A stretch of DNA of 64,000 nucleotides from Druceiella hillmani (lineage: Eukaryota > Arthropoda > Insecta > Lepidoptera > Hepialidae). Positions 11,235 to 20,200 of this stretch are shown one piece after another. The notes beneath the pieces are model-generated. The model did no database searches, was not told the DNA's origin, and saw only the letters and a program-made list of their open reading frames with translations. Positions within the stretch are counted from its first letter, which is position 1. Every line of letters starts with the position of its first letter. The stretch spans positions 43,495,001-43,559,000 of the forward strand of contig JAYKKI010000004.1 in NCBI GenBank assembly GCA_039881145.1. Direction: 5' to 3'. The position numbers and the translations under genes were made by a program.

Positions 11235-12056
11235 TCCCGCTGTACCTCCGCCTCCGCTGCTGCTCCGTATGCCTGCTTACCCGAACATATCCTCCGAGAA
11301 CATGGCGTCTGCATCAATGATGACCGAGTGATCGGCCGGCGCCGCATGGAAGCCACCGTCCAGCAATGAGATGAGATCCTCTGGCACGTAGCCATCTCCA
11401 CCTTCTGTGCCTTCCCCCTCCTCACCCTCTTCATCATCACACGACAACAGGTTATTGACTGCAAGATTCACGTCCAAATTTGTGCGCTGTAATTCCCTTA
11501 TGATAAGACTGCGACTCTTTCCTTGTAGTACAACTTGCGCTTGTGCCACCAGATCTTCGGGCACAAATGGAGCCGGTACAGAAACAACACGGCCTGATCC
11601 GGACGTGCCTATTATCACTCCTGTCGCCCTAGTCGTTGATCCTTGAGTACTCGGTGTAGCTCTGATAGAATTCCTCATAATGCGAGCCCTAGTGCGGGGT
11701 TGCTGTCTAGAGCCGCTGCCTGTGCCCCCCGTCTTGCCCCCACCGCCCAGTCCTCCGCCACCACTCCCCCCGCCTGGTCCGCTGCTACCCCCCTTTGAGC
11801 TATCTTTCTTGCTCAAGTCCAGCCTGTCTGGTATGATGGTAAAAGCTGCTCGACACACACGTCCATCATCAAGTAGACAGGCAATGTGTGCAGGTCCAGC
11901 GGCCACTAGTCGCACTCCGCGCAGAGAGCCTAGTGCCGTTGAACAGACACTGCCCCCGGCATACCGGTTTGCTCGTTCTGCCACCTCTTTCAACCTATCA
12001 ATCAATTGATCCTCGGTTCCAGGCAACGGATGAACCACAAAATGCATGGCAAACGT
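11235..12056 (-). pseudogene. hyd: Captured hyd/UBR5 5' coding sequence (processed, truncated, inside retrotransposon)
   Basis: Hyd/UBR5 is a very large nuclear HECT-type E3 ubiquitin ligase. This frame matches its N-terminus: [14 protein letters not shown] at the start, then DDGRVCR, a Gly/Ser-rich linker, the UBA-domain core [31 protein letters not shown], an acidic stretch, [13 protein letters not shown] and FG. The likely first Met codon is at 12045-12047. About 270 codons are present without introns, although the animal gene is split here, so the source was spliced mRNA. After ..SEDMFG a TAA (11277-11279) replaces the Tyr conserved in the family. The same frame then continues AGIRSSSGGGG, so this is a nonsense mutation and not a natural end. 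The UBR box, MLLE and HECT domains are absent. The copy lies antisense to the host retroelement. It cannot encode a ligase. Confidence 0.88.
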
Positions 12057-12365
12057 CTCGTGTGTATTTTTTATTAAATTTTCCAATAAATCTGGTAACA
12101 GATCACTCTGCACCTGACATAATTCCAATTTTTGCTCTCACAACAATGGCCACTGGATATTACTACATGTACTAGAAGCAGGGCTAGGCGGGGGAGGCAT
12201 GTCCAGTCTATCAGCTGCGTCTTTGTTGCTGTCCTTAGCTGTATCTTTACACGGGCCGGGCACTGCACCTGAGCCTCCAGCGCCGCTGGTGCCACCGCCA
12301 GTGGATTGCTTCACAGATGACACCGTGAGTGGCGATTGAGTCTGCAACTCTCGTTTGTCTTTGGC
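12057..12365 (-). pseudogene. Second captured host-derived coding-like fragment, upstream and in frame with the hyd piece
   Basis: On the minus strand one frame runs from 12371 to 12138 (stop TGA at 12138-12140) and continues in the same frame into the hyd N-terminal block. The first part is G+C-rich with Ser/Gly/Pro-rich residues (TGGGTSGAGGSGAVPG, then RLDMPPPPSPASSTCS), like a disordered linker. The second part (12057-12137) is A+T-rich and reads [15 protein letters not shown]. It does not correspond to the known start of UBR5. It could be an internal hyd linker placed out of order (UBR5 proteins have Pro-rich PPPPSP segments in mid-protein), a 5' UTR, or another host transcript. I favour an internal hyd segment joined by template switching, with modest confidence. 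Confidence 0.45.
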
Positions 12366-12426
12366 AAGCAATCCACTGGCGGTGGCACCAGCGGCGCTGG
12401 AGGCTCAGGTGCAGTACCCGGCCCGT
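12251..12426. repeat. Inverted repeat with 61-bp arms and 54-bp loop
   Basis: 12251-12311 and 12366-12426 are reverse complements at 60 of 61 positions (the mismatch is at 12416). The arms are G+C-rich and encode the STGGGTSGAGG segment on opposite strands. The right arm ends where copia integrase sequence begins (12427). The arrangement fits snap-back self-priming of a cDNA 3' end followed by a switch back to the retroelement template. RNA read from either strand would form a long stable hairpin. Confidence 0.92.
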
Positions 12427-14498
12427 TGCTTCAAGACTTCAGACAACTCCGTACGAATTGTGGTATGGGAAGAAACCAGATCTCAGTCACATCCGTTTAT
12501 TTGGAAGTAAAGTCATGGTGCATATCCCCAAGGAACGTCGTTTGAAATGGGATAAGAAAGTCATGGAGCACATTTTAGTGAGATATAGTGAAGAGGTCAA
12601 GGGTTACCGGCTGTATAATCCTGCGAAGAAGAGTCTTGTTATAAGTAGAGATGTCATCGTGATGGAAAATGAATCAGAGCTCAAAGAAACAGGCAACAAG
12701 TCAGCTGGATTCCTAACGAAGAGACACTTGCAGATAACATAGAAAAAGAGAGCACAGTTTCAGTGGGGGATAAATCGTCTCATATTTCAGAGACAGAAGA
12801 CTGCCCATCAGATTATTCTTCAGTGTATGAGGAGAGTAATGAAACAATAACGGAAACTTCATCTCCAACCACCGACATATTAGACACAGAAGTCCAGACG
12901 ACATCAACTCCAGAACAGACACCAGAATTACCTGAAAAGCGTTCCAGGAAAGCATCTGAACGGTATGGTTTTACATGTCTTTCCAACACTGTTTCAGCAT
13001 TAGAGGAGATAGTGTTCTCAGAGGCTCTTGCAGGGCCTAAGAGTGAACAGTGGAAGAATGCCATGGCCGACGAGGTGCAGTCTTTTGAGGACAGCGATGC
13101 ATGGGAGCTCGTTGACAACCCCGGTGATGTGACAATTGTGAAGTGCAGGTGGGTGCTTAACAAAAAGTTTGATGTGGACAATAATGTGCGGTTTCGGGCT
13201 AGATTGGTGGCAAAAGGTTTCTCGCAGAAACCTAGAATTGACTATACGGACACGTTCTCTCCCGTGGTTAGACATTCAACGCTCAGATTATTGTTTGCTC
13301 TCAGTGTTAAGATGAATATGAGTATTGATCATTTGGATGTTACTACAGCATTCCTAAACGGTTTTTTGAGAGAAACTATTTACATGTCATTATCTGAAGG
13401 TTTTATGAACAAAAGTGGGGGAAAGGTTTTAAAATTGAAAAGAGCAATCTATGGGTTAAAACAGTCTTCCCTTGCGTGGTATGACAGAGTTAAAGATTTA
13501 CTATGCAAATTAAATTTTAAAAACAGTCAATATGAGCCTTGTTTGTTCACAAAAACTAAAGGTGAAGCTAAAATTATTGTGGCCTTATATGTGGATGACT
13601 TTTTAATTTTTTCGAATTGTCCTGTTGAAAGTAAAAAATTAAAAGATACTTGAGGATCAGAATTTAAGCTAAAAGATTTAGGACCTGTAAGGCAATACTT
13701 AGGCATGAGAATAAATGTTAGTAAAAATGTAATTACTGTAGATCAGCAGCAGTATATTGATCAGCTATTAACTAGGTTCAATATGTTGGATTTTAAAATG
13801 CATGAAACACCAATAGAGTGTAAATTAAATTTAGATTAACCTGATAAATGTGTACCTGATGTTCCATATCAGAAGTTAATTGGATCATTAATGTATTTGG
13901 CAGTATTAACCAGGCCTGACATTTCCTATTCTGTTAGCTATTTAAGCCAATTTAACAGTTGCTATGATCTTACACATTGGCATTATGCTAAACGCATTCT
14001 TAAATATTTGTAATGTACAAAAACTTGCTGTTTAAAATATTTTAAGGGCGGTAGCAAGTTAGAGGGCTTTGTAGATAGCGATTGGGCCAGCGATGCCATA
14101 GATAGGAAGTCCTACACGGGCTTTTGCTTTACTATGTCGGGATCTGCCATTTCATGGCAAAGCAGAAAGCAAAAGTCCGTATCGCTCTCTAGTACAGAGG
14201 CAGAATATACTGCTTTGTCTGAGGCAGCTCGCGAAGAAGTGTATTTGAGAAACCTGTTACATGAAATAACTGGTAACTTATCTGTAATACAGATCTATTG
14301 TGATAATCAGAGTACTTTAAAGTTGTCATTAAGTAACCAAAGTCACAACAGATGATGATAAGAGATGTTGTTAAAAATAAATATATTAAAGTTATGTACT
14401 TGTGTAGTGAGGAAATGCCTGCCGATTTACTTACCAAAGGACTGTGTACTATTAAGCATTATAAGTTTATGTGTAAATTGGACATTGTACTTAAATAA
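12427..14498 (+). pseudogene. Degenerate copia pol: integrase C-terminus, reverse transcriptase, RNase H
   Basis: The integrase C-terminal segment starts at about 12435 (TTPYELWYGKKP, then IRLFGSKVMVHIP and GYRLYNP). A frame change near 12690 leads into the acidic linker. Reverse transcriptase follows: KCRWVLNKKFD, RARLVAKGFSQ, TDTFSPVVR, LDVTTAFLNGFL, AIYGLKQS, and the catalytic YVDDFLIF at about 13590. RNase H follows with SDWASDAIDRKSYTG, SSTEAEY and the DNQS box. In-frame stops are at 13651-13653, 13837-13839 and 14011-14013. A further frame change around 14340-14360 leads to the C-terminus MPADLLTKGL, ending at 14496-14498. The catalytic motifs remain readable but the polyprotein is broken. 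Gag, protease and the integrase DDE core are missing upstream. Confidence 0.93.
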
Positions 14499-14515
14499 AA
14501 TTGTTGTTTATTTTG

Positions 14516-14528
14516 ATAAGTGGGGGTG
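14516..14528 (+). other. Polypurine tract of the copia-type element
   Basis: ataagtgggggtg lies directly before the 3' LTR. Plus-strand DNA synthesis of Ty1/copia elements is primed at such a purine-rich run. Confidence 0.75.
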
Positions 14529-14664
14529 TGATAATGTTGTATCAAAATATGTAATTAGTGAATAGTAGCGCCATCTCTTATCGTTTTGTAGAAACTGTTT
14601 GTCTATCTATGACAATTTTCTAAAATAAAAGACAGTCTATTGCGATAAAACGTGTTTTACTAGA
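14529..14664 (+). repeat. 3' LTR of the copia-type element
   Basis: Same 136 bp as 11068-11203 with three substitutions: two in tctatctatg against tctgtttatg, and one in aattttct against aatttgct. It is followed by gtaatta, repeating the sequence before the 5' LTR. Confidence 0.9.
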
Positions 14665-14671
14665 GTAATTA

Positions 14672-14990
14672 ATCATTGTGAAAATATGTATAATTGAAGT
14701 AACAAAATTCAATTTTATATTTTGTATTTCATTTATGGAACGTGGCTCGTTCAAGGCGGACGGTATATTAAGAATTGTATTCCCTAAAATATTTTAAATT
14801 TATACCTACCACATATTGTAAAACCCTCTCGGTAAACTATATTTGTAAAGAAATGGGAAAAACCTACTGCGCCTAATATCTGTATAGATCGAAAGGCCGC
14901 CATAAACATGTATTGTCTTGCATTACGAGTATGTATTGTCTTCGCTAGCTTTGCTGTTAGTTAGGTGCAATAAAAAATGAAGGCGAACGG
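14672..14990 (+). repeat. Probable 3' end of the same BEL/Pao element (polypurine tract and LTR remnant)
   Basis: After the copia 3' LTR the sequence resumes with the target repeat. It then shows tcaaggcggacgg (14751-14763), which resembles the polypurine tract of BEL/Pao elements, followed by tatattaagaattg as a plausible LTR start. No second LTR copy lies in the window, so the LTR assignment is an inference from motif and position. Confidence 0.5.
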
Positions 14991-15014
14991 GGGCCAAGTA
15001 GCCGCCCCACCACA

Positions 15015-15085
15015 TTTTGAGTACTGTTGATGGTGTTCTTAATATTTTGACCAACTCACTATCGTCAACAAATAATTTTGAAATC
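15015..15085 (+). repeat. 71-bp dispersed direct repeat, copy A
   Basis: ttttgagtactgttgatgg... matches 16794-16864 at 66 of 71 positions without gaps. The two copies bracket the minus-strand mariner remnant. The minus strand reads SKLFVDDSELVKILR, possibly part of an unrecognised TE protein. Confidence 0.9.
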
Positions 15086-15344
15086 CAGTTAAAAGATTTT
15101 AGCCAATAAGGTAATGTTGTTTTAAGCACCGATGTTTTTGTTAATCTAGTAAAATTTGTAAACGACACTTCGATCTTGACAGTCAAACAGTTGTCACCAT
15201 TTTAAAAATATCACATAATTAAATTCTGTGTCAAATAATTTATTTTTTGTGAATGTTTTAATATAATAAGTCGCTAGTGTTGTAACAGTCTAATAATAAT
15301 AAGATATTGTTATTTTACCTGTATGCCCCCTAATATTAATTATT

Positions 15345-16290
15345 TATTGGGTTGGGAACATGTAAACTCCGTCTCTGTACATAAACTTTTTAAGTATTTA
15401 TATGTAGTCATTAAAATTAATTGTTTCTTATATAAGCACCATCGGTATCTAACGCCAACCCGTAGGCTGAGTTCAAGTACCTTCTTTGTAGAAATCTTTG
15501 GGTCTTTAACTGAAAAACCGGTGAAGTTCGATTTTGATAATACTTTCGTATTTAAACTTTCTATCACATGACTTATGAGACAGGGAAGGAAACAGATAGT
15601 AATCAGATGGCAAAGATCTGGAGAGGACGGTGGGTGTAGTAGCACACTCTAGCCGAGTGAAAGTAGTTTTTCACCTTACTTTTGCTACGTGGGACGAGTT
15701 ACTTTTGCTACATTGTCATGTAAAAATAAACTTTTCTATGATTTGAAGGGAGTTTATTGATGACTTTGCTCAATTGTTCACAATAAATCTTACTGGTAGC
15801 TGGAAAGGATTCCCAATGAATAACTCATGTTATATTTTAGTGTGGGTATGCCATTTTCTTCAGCTACTAGCCACTGGCGTTTACGCCAAAAATTAACATA
15901 AGTCACTCACTTTTCATCTTTTATAACCAGGTACTTTAGCCTCTTGTTGGTACAATGGGAACTCATTAGCTCTAAGTACAAATTAGCTCTCCTCATAAGC
16001 TGAAAGGATGTTAGCTCATATGGTAGCCAAAATTTAATATTTCCACTTCTTATCCAAAGCATGAAGTTGTTATTCTGCTACAGTATGAGAGTATGAAAGT
16101 GGCTCTGTCAAACAATGTGAACTTAATCTGGCTTCAGTAAGGCTTTTAAATTTTTCTAAATCAATTGTAGGAGGTTGCTTTGAATGAGGTTTATCAGATA
16201 AATCAAAATTCCCCTTTTTGAATCTTTGGAACTGGTGCTTGACTGTGTCAAAAGAGGGCATACCTTCATCCATCGTTATATATATATATA
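15345..16290 (-). pseudogene. Nearly full-length but broken mariner transposon
   Basis: Reading the minus strand from 16273: FQRFKKGNFDLSDKPHS (first DNA-binding helix-turn-helix), LSYSHTVAE (second), ALDKKWKY..FWLPYELTS (the WVPHEL motif) and IKDEK (first catalytic box, normally GDEKW). Next come HDNVAKVTR (second catalytic Asp region) and LHPPSSPDLCHLI (third, normally SPDLAPSDY). The C-terminal DPKISTKKVLELSLRVGVRYRWCLY follows. Several frame changes and stops separate these blocks. tattgggttgggaac at 15345 resembles a mariner terminal repeat and matches the end seen at 8742-8759 in inverted orientation. The opposite end was not found. Confidence 0.85.
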
Positions 16291-16295
16291 TATTG
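16276..16295. repeat. Short (TA)n tract
   Basis: TA run abutting the N-terminal end of the minus-strand mariner, where its left terminal repeat should be. Confidence 0.85.
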
Positions 16296-16793
16296 CGTGA
16301 TGTTTCATCCTGAATAACATTAATGATGTAAGAGCCCTAGAAGTTCACTTCGAGATACTTCAATTTTTCATTTATTCTTTACTCACTGATCGCTCAATTG
16401 CAAACTTAACAGAAGCTCGTACGGCACACTCTTCATACACCTTGCAAGAAATCTTCTAGAAACTTCTATATCAAGTTGCCAATCCAATATTAATATATTA
16501 AATCTTCTAGAATATTAAACGAGCCGTTATTATTATTGTTATCAAAGAGACCCTTGTCGATATTTTTTCATATATTTCGTTTATTATTTAGGGACATGAT
16601 GCCCGTAATTTTCTCTCGGTCATGATATTATACCAATCATATCGTCTCGAAATATTTAACAAGGACTTGGGGATCATGCGACTGGAAGCAGATTGGAAGC
16701 ATTTGGATGGAAAAATAAGTATGAGAGAAAAGGACATATTAATCGATAAGTAATATTACATCATAACAATTAGTATGATACAATATTGTATAT

Positions 16794-16864
16794 TTTTGAG
16801 TACTATTGACGGTTTTCTTAATATTTTGACCAACTCACTCTCATCAACAAATAATTTTGAAATC
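16794..16864 (+). repeat. 71-bp dispersed direct repeat, copy B
   Basis: Second copy of 15015-15085, with five substitutions. It could mark a duplicated host segment or two copies of an undetermined repeat family. Confidence 0.9.
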
Positions 16865-16984
16865 TGATGAATAAATTGACTTGACTTTTTCTGATATAAA
16901 AATAAATTTGGGGAGAATTTTATTAACGATGTAAAAACAAGTCATAATAGAACTATATATAAAGGTTATTCAGAAACAGGTGGA

Positions 16985-17220
16985 AAGTTTCATACAATTC
17001 ATATTCATTATAAAAGGAAACGAAATGACTACCATCGTCATTTCCGTTCTTCCTCCAGCTCTGAACTCTAGACTACGAAATTCAACAAGGGGTCATGATA
17101 AACAATGTTTATGCAATGCGACGGAAGAAAATAGTTTTTTGTTAGAACATATCCTTTCAATCCGCTACCGTTGCGTCGGTAGCGGATGTCTTGAATATCC
17201 ACGTTTTAATTTTCCATAAA
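16985..17220 (-). pseudogene. Possible fragment of the IS630-like family
   Basis: The minus strand reads NVDIQDIRYRRNGSG, resembling GGYVDIQNMRYWNPKNS in the transposase remnant at 50.4 kb. The nucleotides around tgaatatccacgt and tgtatatccacgt align over about 28 positions. The rest is unrecognisable. Weak assignment. Confidence 0.3.
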
Positions 17221-17229
17221 TTTTTTAGT

Positions 17230-20200
17230 TTCATCTTACATTTCATATCATATTTTTTTCTTACATTGCGTCCACGTGAGATATTGAACTAAAGTTTTTG
17301 ACGCAAATAATTTTCAGTTTAAAATTAATTTCCTAATATTCATATAAAATATTTAAAATAATTATTATAGCCTTTTTAAAGAAAAGTTATTGCATATCTA
17401 TTAGGTGAAACTGAAACTTTTATAAAATTCAGTCAAAAAAACTGTTTCTAATTATTTATGTTTGAACGTTCCCTTTGATATTCACTTTGCGTGTAATATC
17501 AAATATTTTTTTTATTACTGAAGGCATTATATAACTGATACCGATGACCGGTAGCACATATATGTACCTATTTATATTTTCAATTATTTTTGAACGTTTA
17601 AACTACTATCATTGCGTGAGAGAAAACAGTAAATGAAATACGGGCAGAAATTGATATCGATACATTGCATTCAAATTCCGTATTCATCAGCTAACAAAGC
17701 GGAAAGAGTTTGAAAAATAACGGGATGTTTATTTCTGGTCTTCAGTTAGCTAGCTTTTTTTCAAATTTTTTTAACTAGATACCGTCAATTTGGAGTAGTT
17801 TTCAGGGAATATTATTTAGTTTTACCTACTTGATGTTCATGTTAACTACTTGAAATTTTAGAGTTTTTCTCCGTCCAAAAAATTTAAGCAATAAATAGAA
17901 ATGAAAGTGTGTCACAACCAATATGTATGTCCGTCACCTTCCATATGTATGTCACCTTCAATATGTATATATGTCACCTTCAATTTTGGACTATTTTTGA
18001 TATTTTAAGGCTCCTATTGATACGATCAAATGCCAAAAACGGAACACTTCAACCTGTTTATCTCTCCGTCCTGTGTATTATACATATTGAAGGGTTATCC
18101 CTCCGTCATCCATCCGGAAGTGTAAAGCAGATCGTAGTTTTAAGATAAAAATACTTGAATTATATAAACATACAGAAATAATGAAAATTTTTTTTTGTGT
18201 ATCTCGTAATATATTAAATTTGGAGGCGAAATTTGTTTACTCAATGATCTCATTGAATAAGATTTATTGATTATTTAATTGTCTTTTAAAATCTAATTGA
18301 AACGTCTAATAAGATTTTATTTACATTACCTCCTTCGCTGGAAATGAATTTTAAAAAGTATTTTATAGTGAAGACGTTCGCCTAGATTTTTCAAAAGTAA
18401 AATGCTATATTATTTTGAACTATTGTACAAATAACTTAAAGTGATATGAGCCGCCAAGTTATTTTTGAGACATTGGTGAAAAGTATACTAGGCAATATAT
18501 TTGCATAGTGAAAAAATAATCAATTATAATTAGTTTAACAGAAATATTATGTAATCTTAAATGCTTGAACATTTGTACTTATATAAGCAGAGAAGACCCC
18601 AAAGTAGTAGTTTCACTTTTATTGGAAAAATTTATAAAAAATTTAATTTTAATTAATACAGTAAAAAATATTCTGGAAATTGAAGTGACTGTGCATCTAA
18701 GATGTTAATGTTTACCCATTGGCCATCAAACTTCGTATTCTTACTTGATTCTATATAATGTTACACAAAATTATTTATAAACACTCGTTAAGTTTTTATG
18801 AAAAAATGTTGTTTTCCTAGAAATAAGTATCATATATTTCATATTATAATATAGATGAATTTGGTTTTTTTCGATATTGACGTAATAGTTTGTCTTCATT
18901 TTGTGTGTCAACTGTAAAAACTGAATACAGCTTACATTGTACCTATGTAATTAATATATCAATGAATTTTGCCATTCTTATATATATCACCATGATGGAT
19001 TTATTAGGCAATTTTAACTACTACATAGAATTTATTTTTCAAAAAGATTTGTGTAAGTTTAATGTGTAATATTGCAATATTCGGAGTTATTTAAATTCTT
19101 TAATCGGATGGATTTAAATACATATTTGCAGGTTTTGTTTACAGATAGTTCATAAATCTTAACCATACGCCGATAAATTTGTTTGAATTAAAATAGCATA
19201 TTTATTGTTTGCTACTCTGCCACAATTTAATATTTACGAATAAAATAGCAAGATTTGCATTAATGAGAAAAAATATGACCTCAATTTTCCGACTCTTAGA
19301 TAATAGAAAGGAAAGTCACATATACGTTCTCTAATTATATATTATAATTAAATTAAACGTGAAATCCGGAAGGTATACATATTAAGATAATGGATATTTT
19401 TTTTAAAACCATTTTTCTTCATCTTTATTTCACTCTTAACACAAAAAATCGCTTAAAATAATATTTGTTAAACTTCGTTTTGTCTTTGGTCCCGCATTAT
19501 TAAAAATTTCAATATGGATCTTATTTTCTTCAGAGCTTGATTGTTAACATTTTATTTCTAAAATTTTGATTTTCCCTTGCTTGGATTAGACATTTTTTTT
19601 GTGGTCAAGGAAAATATGTTATTAAATAGGCGTTCTAAACAAAATAATTTTTTTTAAAAATAACAAGGCAATATAATACTTTTTCAAAGTCGGGTCTCGA
19701 ATAAGTGAAGAATATATTAAAAATATGTAACACGTTTCTCAAAACTTTCTGTTTTTTTACAACTGTGATTAACATTTTTACGTATGTTTCACCTTGGTTT
19801 GTTACATTCTGTCCCACAGACATAATAATTTTTTATTACACAAAGTAATGGGATAAAAGAATTTAAGGCAACTGTATTTTTTTTGATCTCCTTTAACGAC
19901 ATTAATAATTTACCAAATTTATATTCACCAACCCAACAAATTAATTCAAAATTATTTAGAAAGGTTTTAATAATAAAATTTGCACATATTGACAATGAAA
20001 TAAATGAATAATGAACCATGGTAAATGACTGGCCATTAACTTTAATTAATAATATATTTGTATATTTCTACTTTCCTTGTTTTATATTTTCAAAATCCAG
20101 ATCACAGTCGTCATCAAGAACGCAACCGTTGGTACTCTCTAACGGTGATCAGCTCCTGGTTAATGAAAAGAAAATCTCGATACTTACGACTTATGCACTG

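Larger units (their letters stand above)
11068..14664 (+). mobile_element. Chimeric Ty1/copia-type LTR retrotransposon carrying antisense hyd/UBR5 cDNA
   Basis: Seen in sequence: two 136-bp LTRs (11068-11203 and 14529-14664) differ at three bases. A tRNA-iMet-type primer site follows the first LTR and a G-rich polypurine tract precedes the second. The 7-mer gtaatta borders both outer ends (11061-11067, 14665-14671), so the true target duplication is probably the 5 bp usual for copia elements, with 1-2 bp of boundary ambiguity. The internal order is primer site, antisense hyd/UBR5 coding sequence, second coding-like fragment, 61-bp-arm hairpin, integrase C-terminus, reverse transcriptase, RNase H. 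Gag, protease and the integrase catalytic core are missing. The element is therefore non-autonomous and would need proteins from a complete relative. At 3.6 kb it is shorter than a standard copia (about 5 kb). Low LTR divergence suggests a fairly recent insertion, although pol carries several stops and frame breaks. Confidence 0.88.

Noticed and set aside
11270..11285. Splice donor (ggtaagc on the minus strand) right after ..SEDMFG of hyd, suggesting a retained intron
   Set aside because: The same frame continues past the TAA with AGIRSSSGGGG, aligning with FGYPSFRRSS-type residues of UBR5. A Tyr-to-stop mutation explains it better.
11407..12009. Plus-strand Pro/Ser-rich open frames over the hyd segment (also 11159-11464 minus, 11888-12175 plus)
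   Set aside because: Shadow frames of the G+C-rich captured hyd sequence.
11277..12128. A functional hyd/UBR5 gene
   Set aside because: Only the N-terminal part is present, antisense within an LTR element, without UBR, MLLE or HECT domains and with nonsense changes.
12763..13653. Intact stand-alone reverse transcriptase gene
   Set aside because: It is the middle of a broken copia polyprotein. The frame continues through three stops into RNase H and lacks its own start context.
16980..17219. Plus-strand 79-codon frame as a gene
   Set aside because: The opposite strand has weak similarity to the IS630-like transposase at 50.4 kb; the plus frame is likely a shadow.
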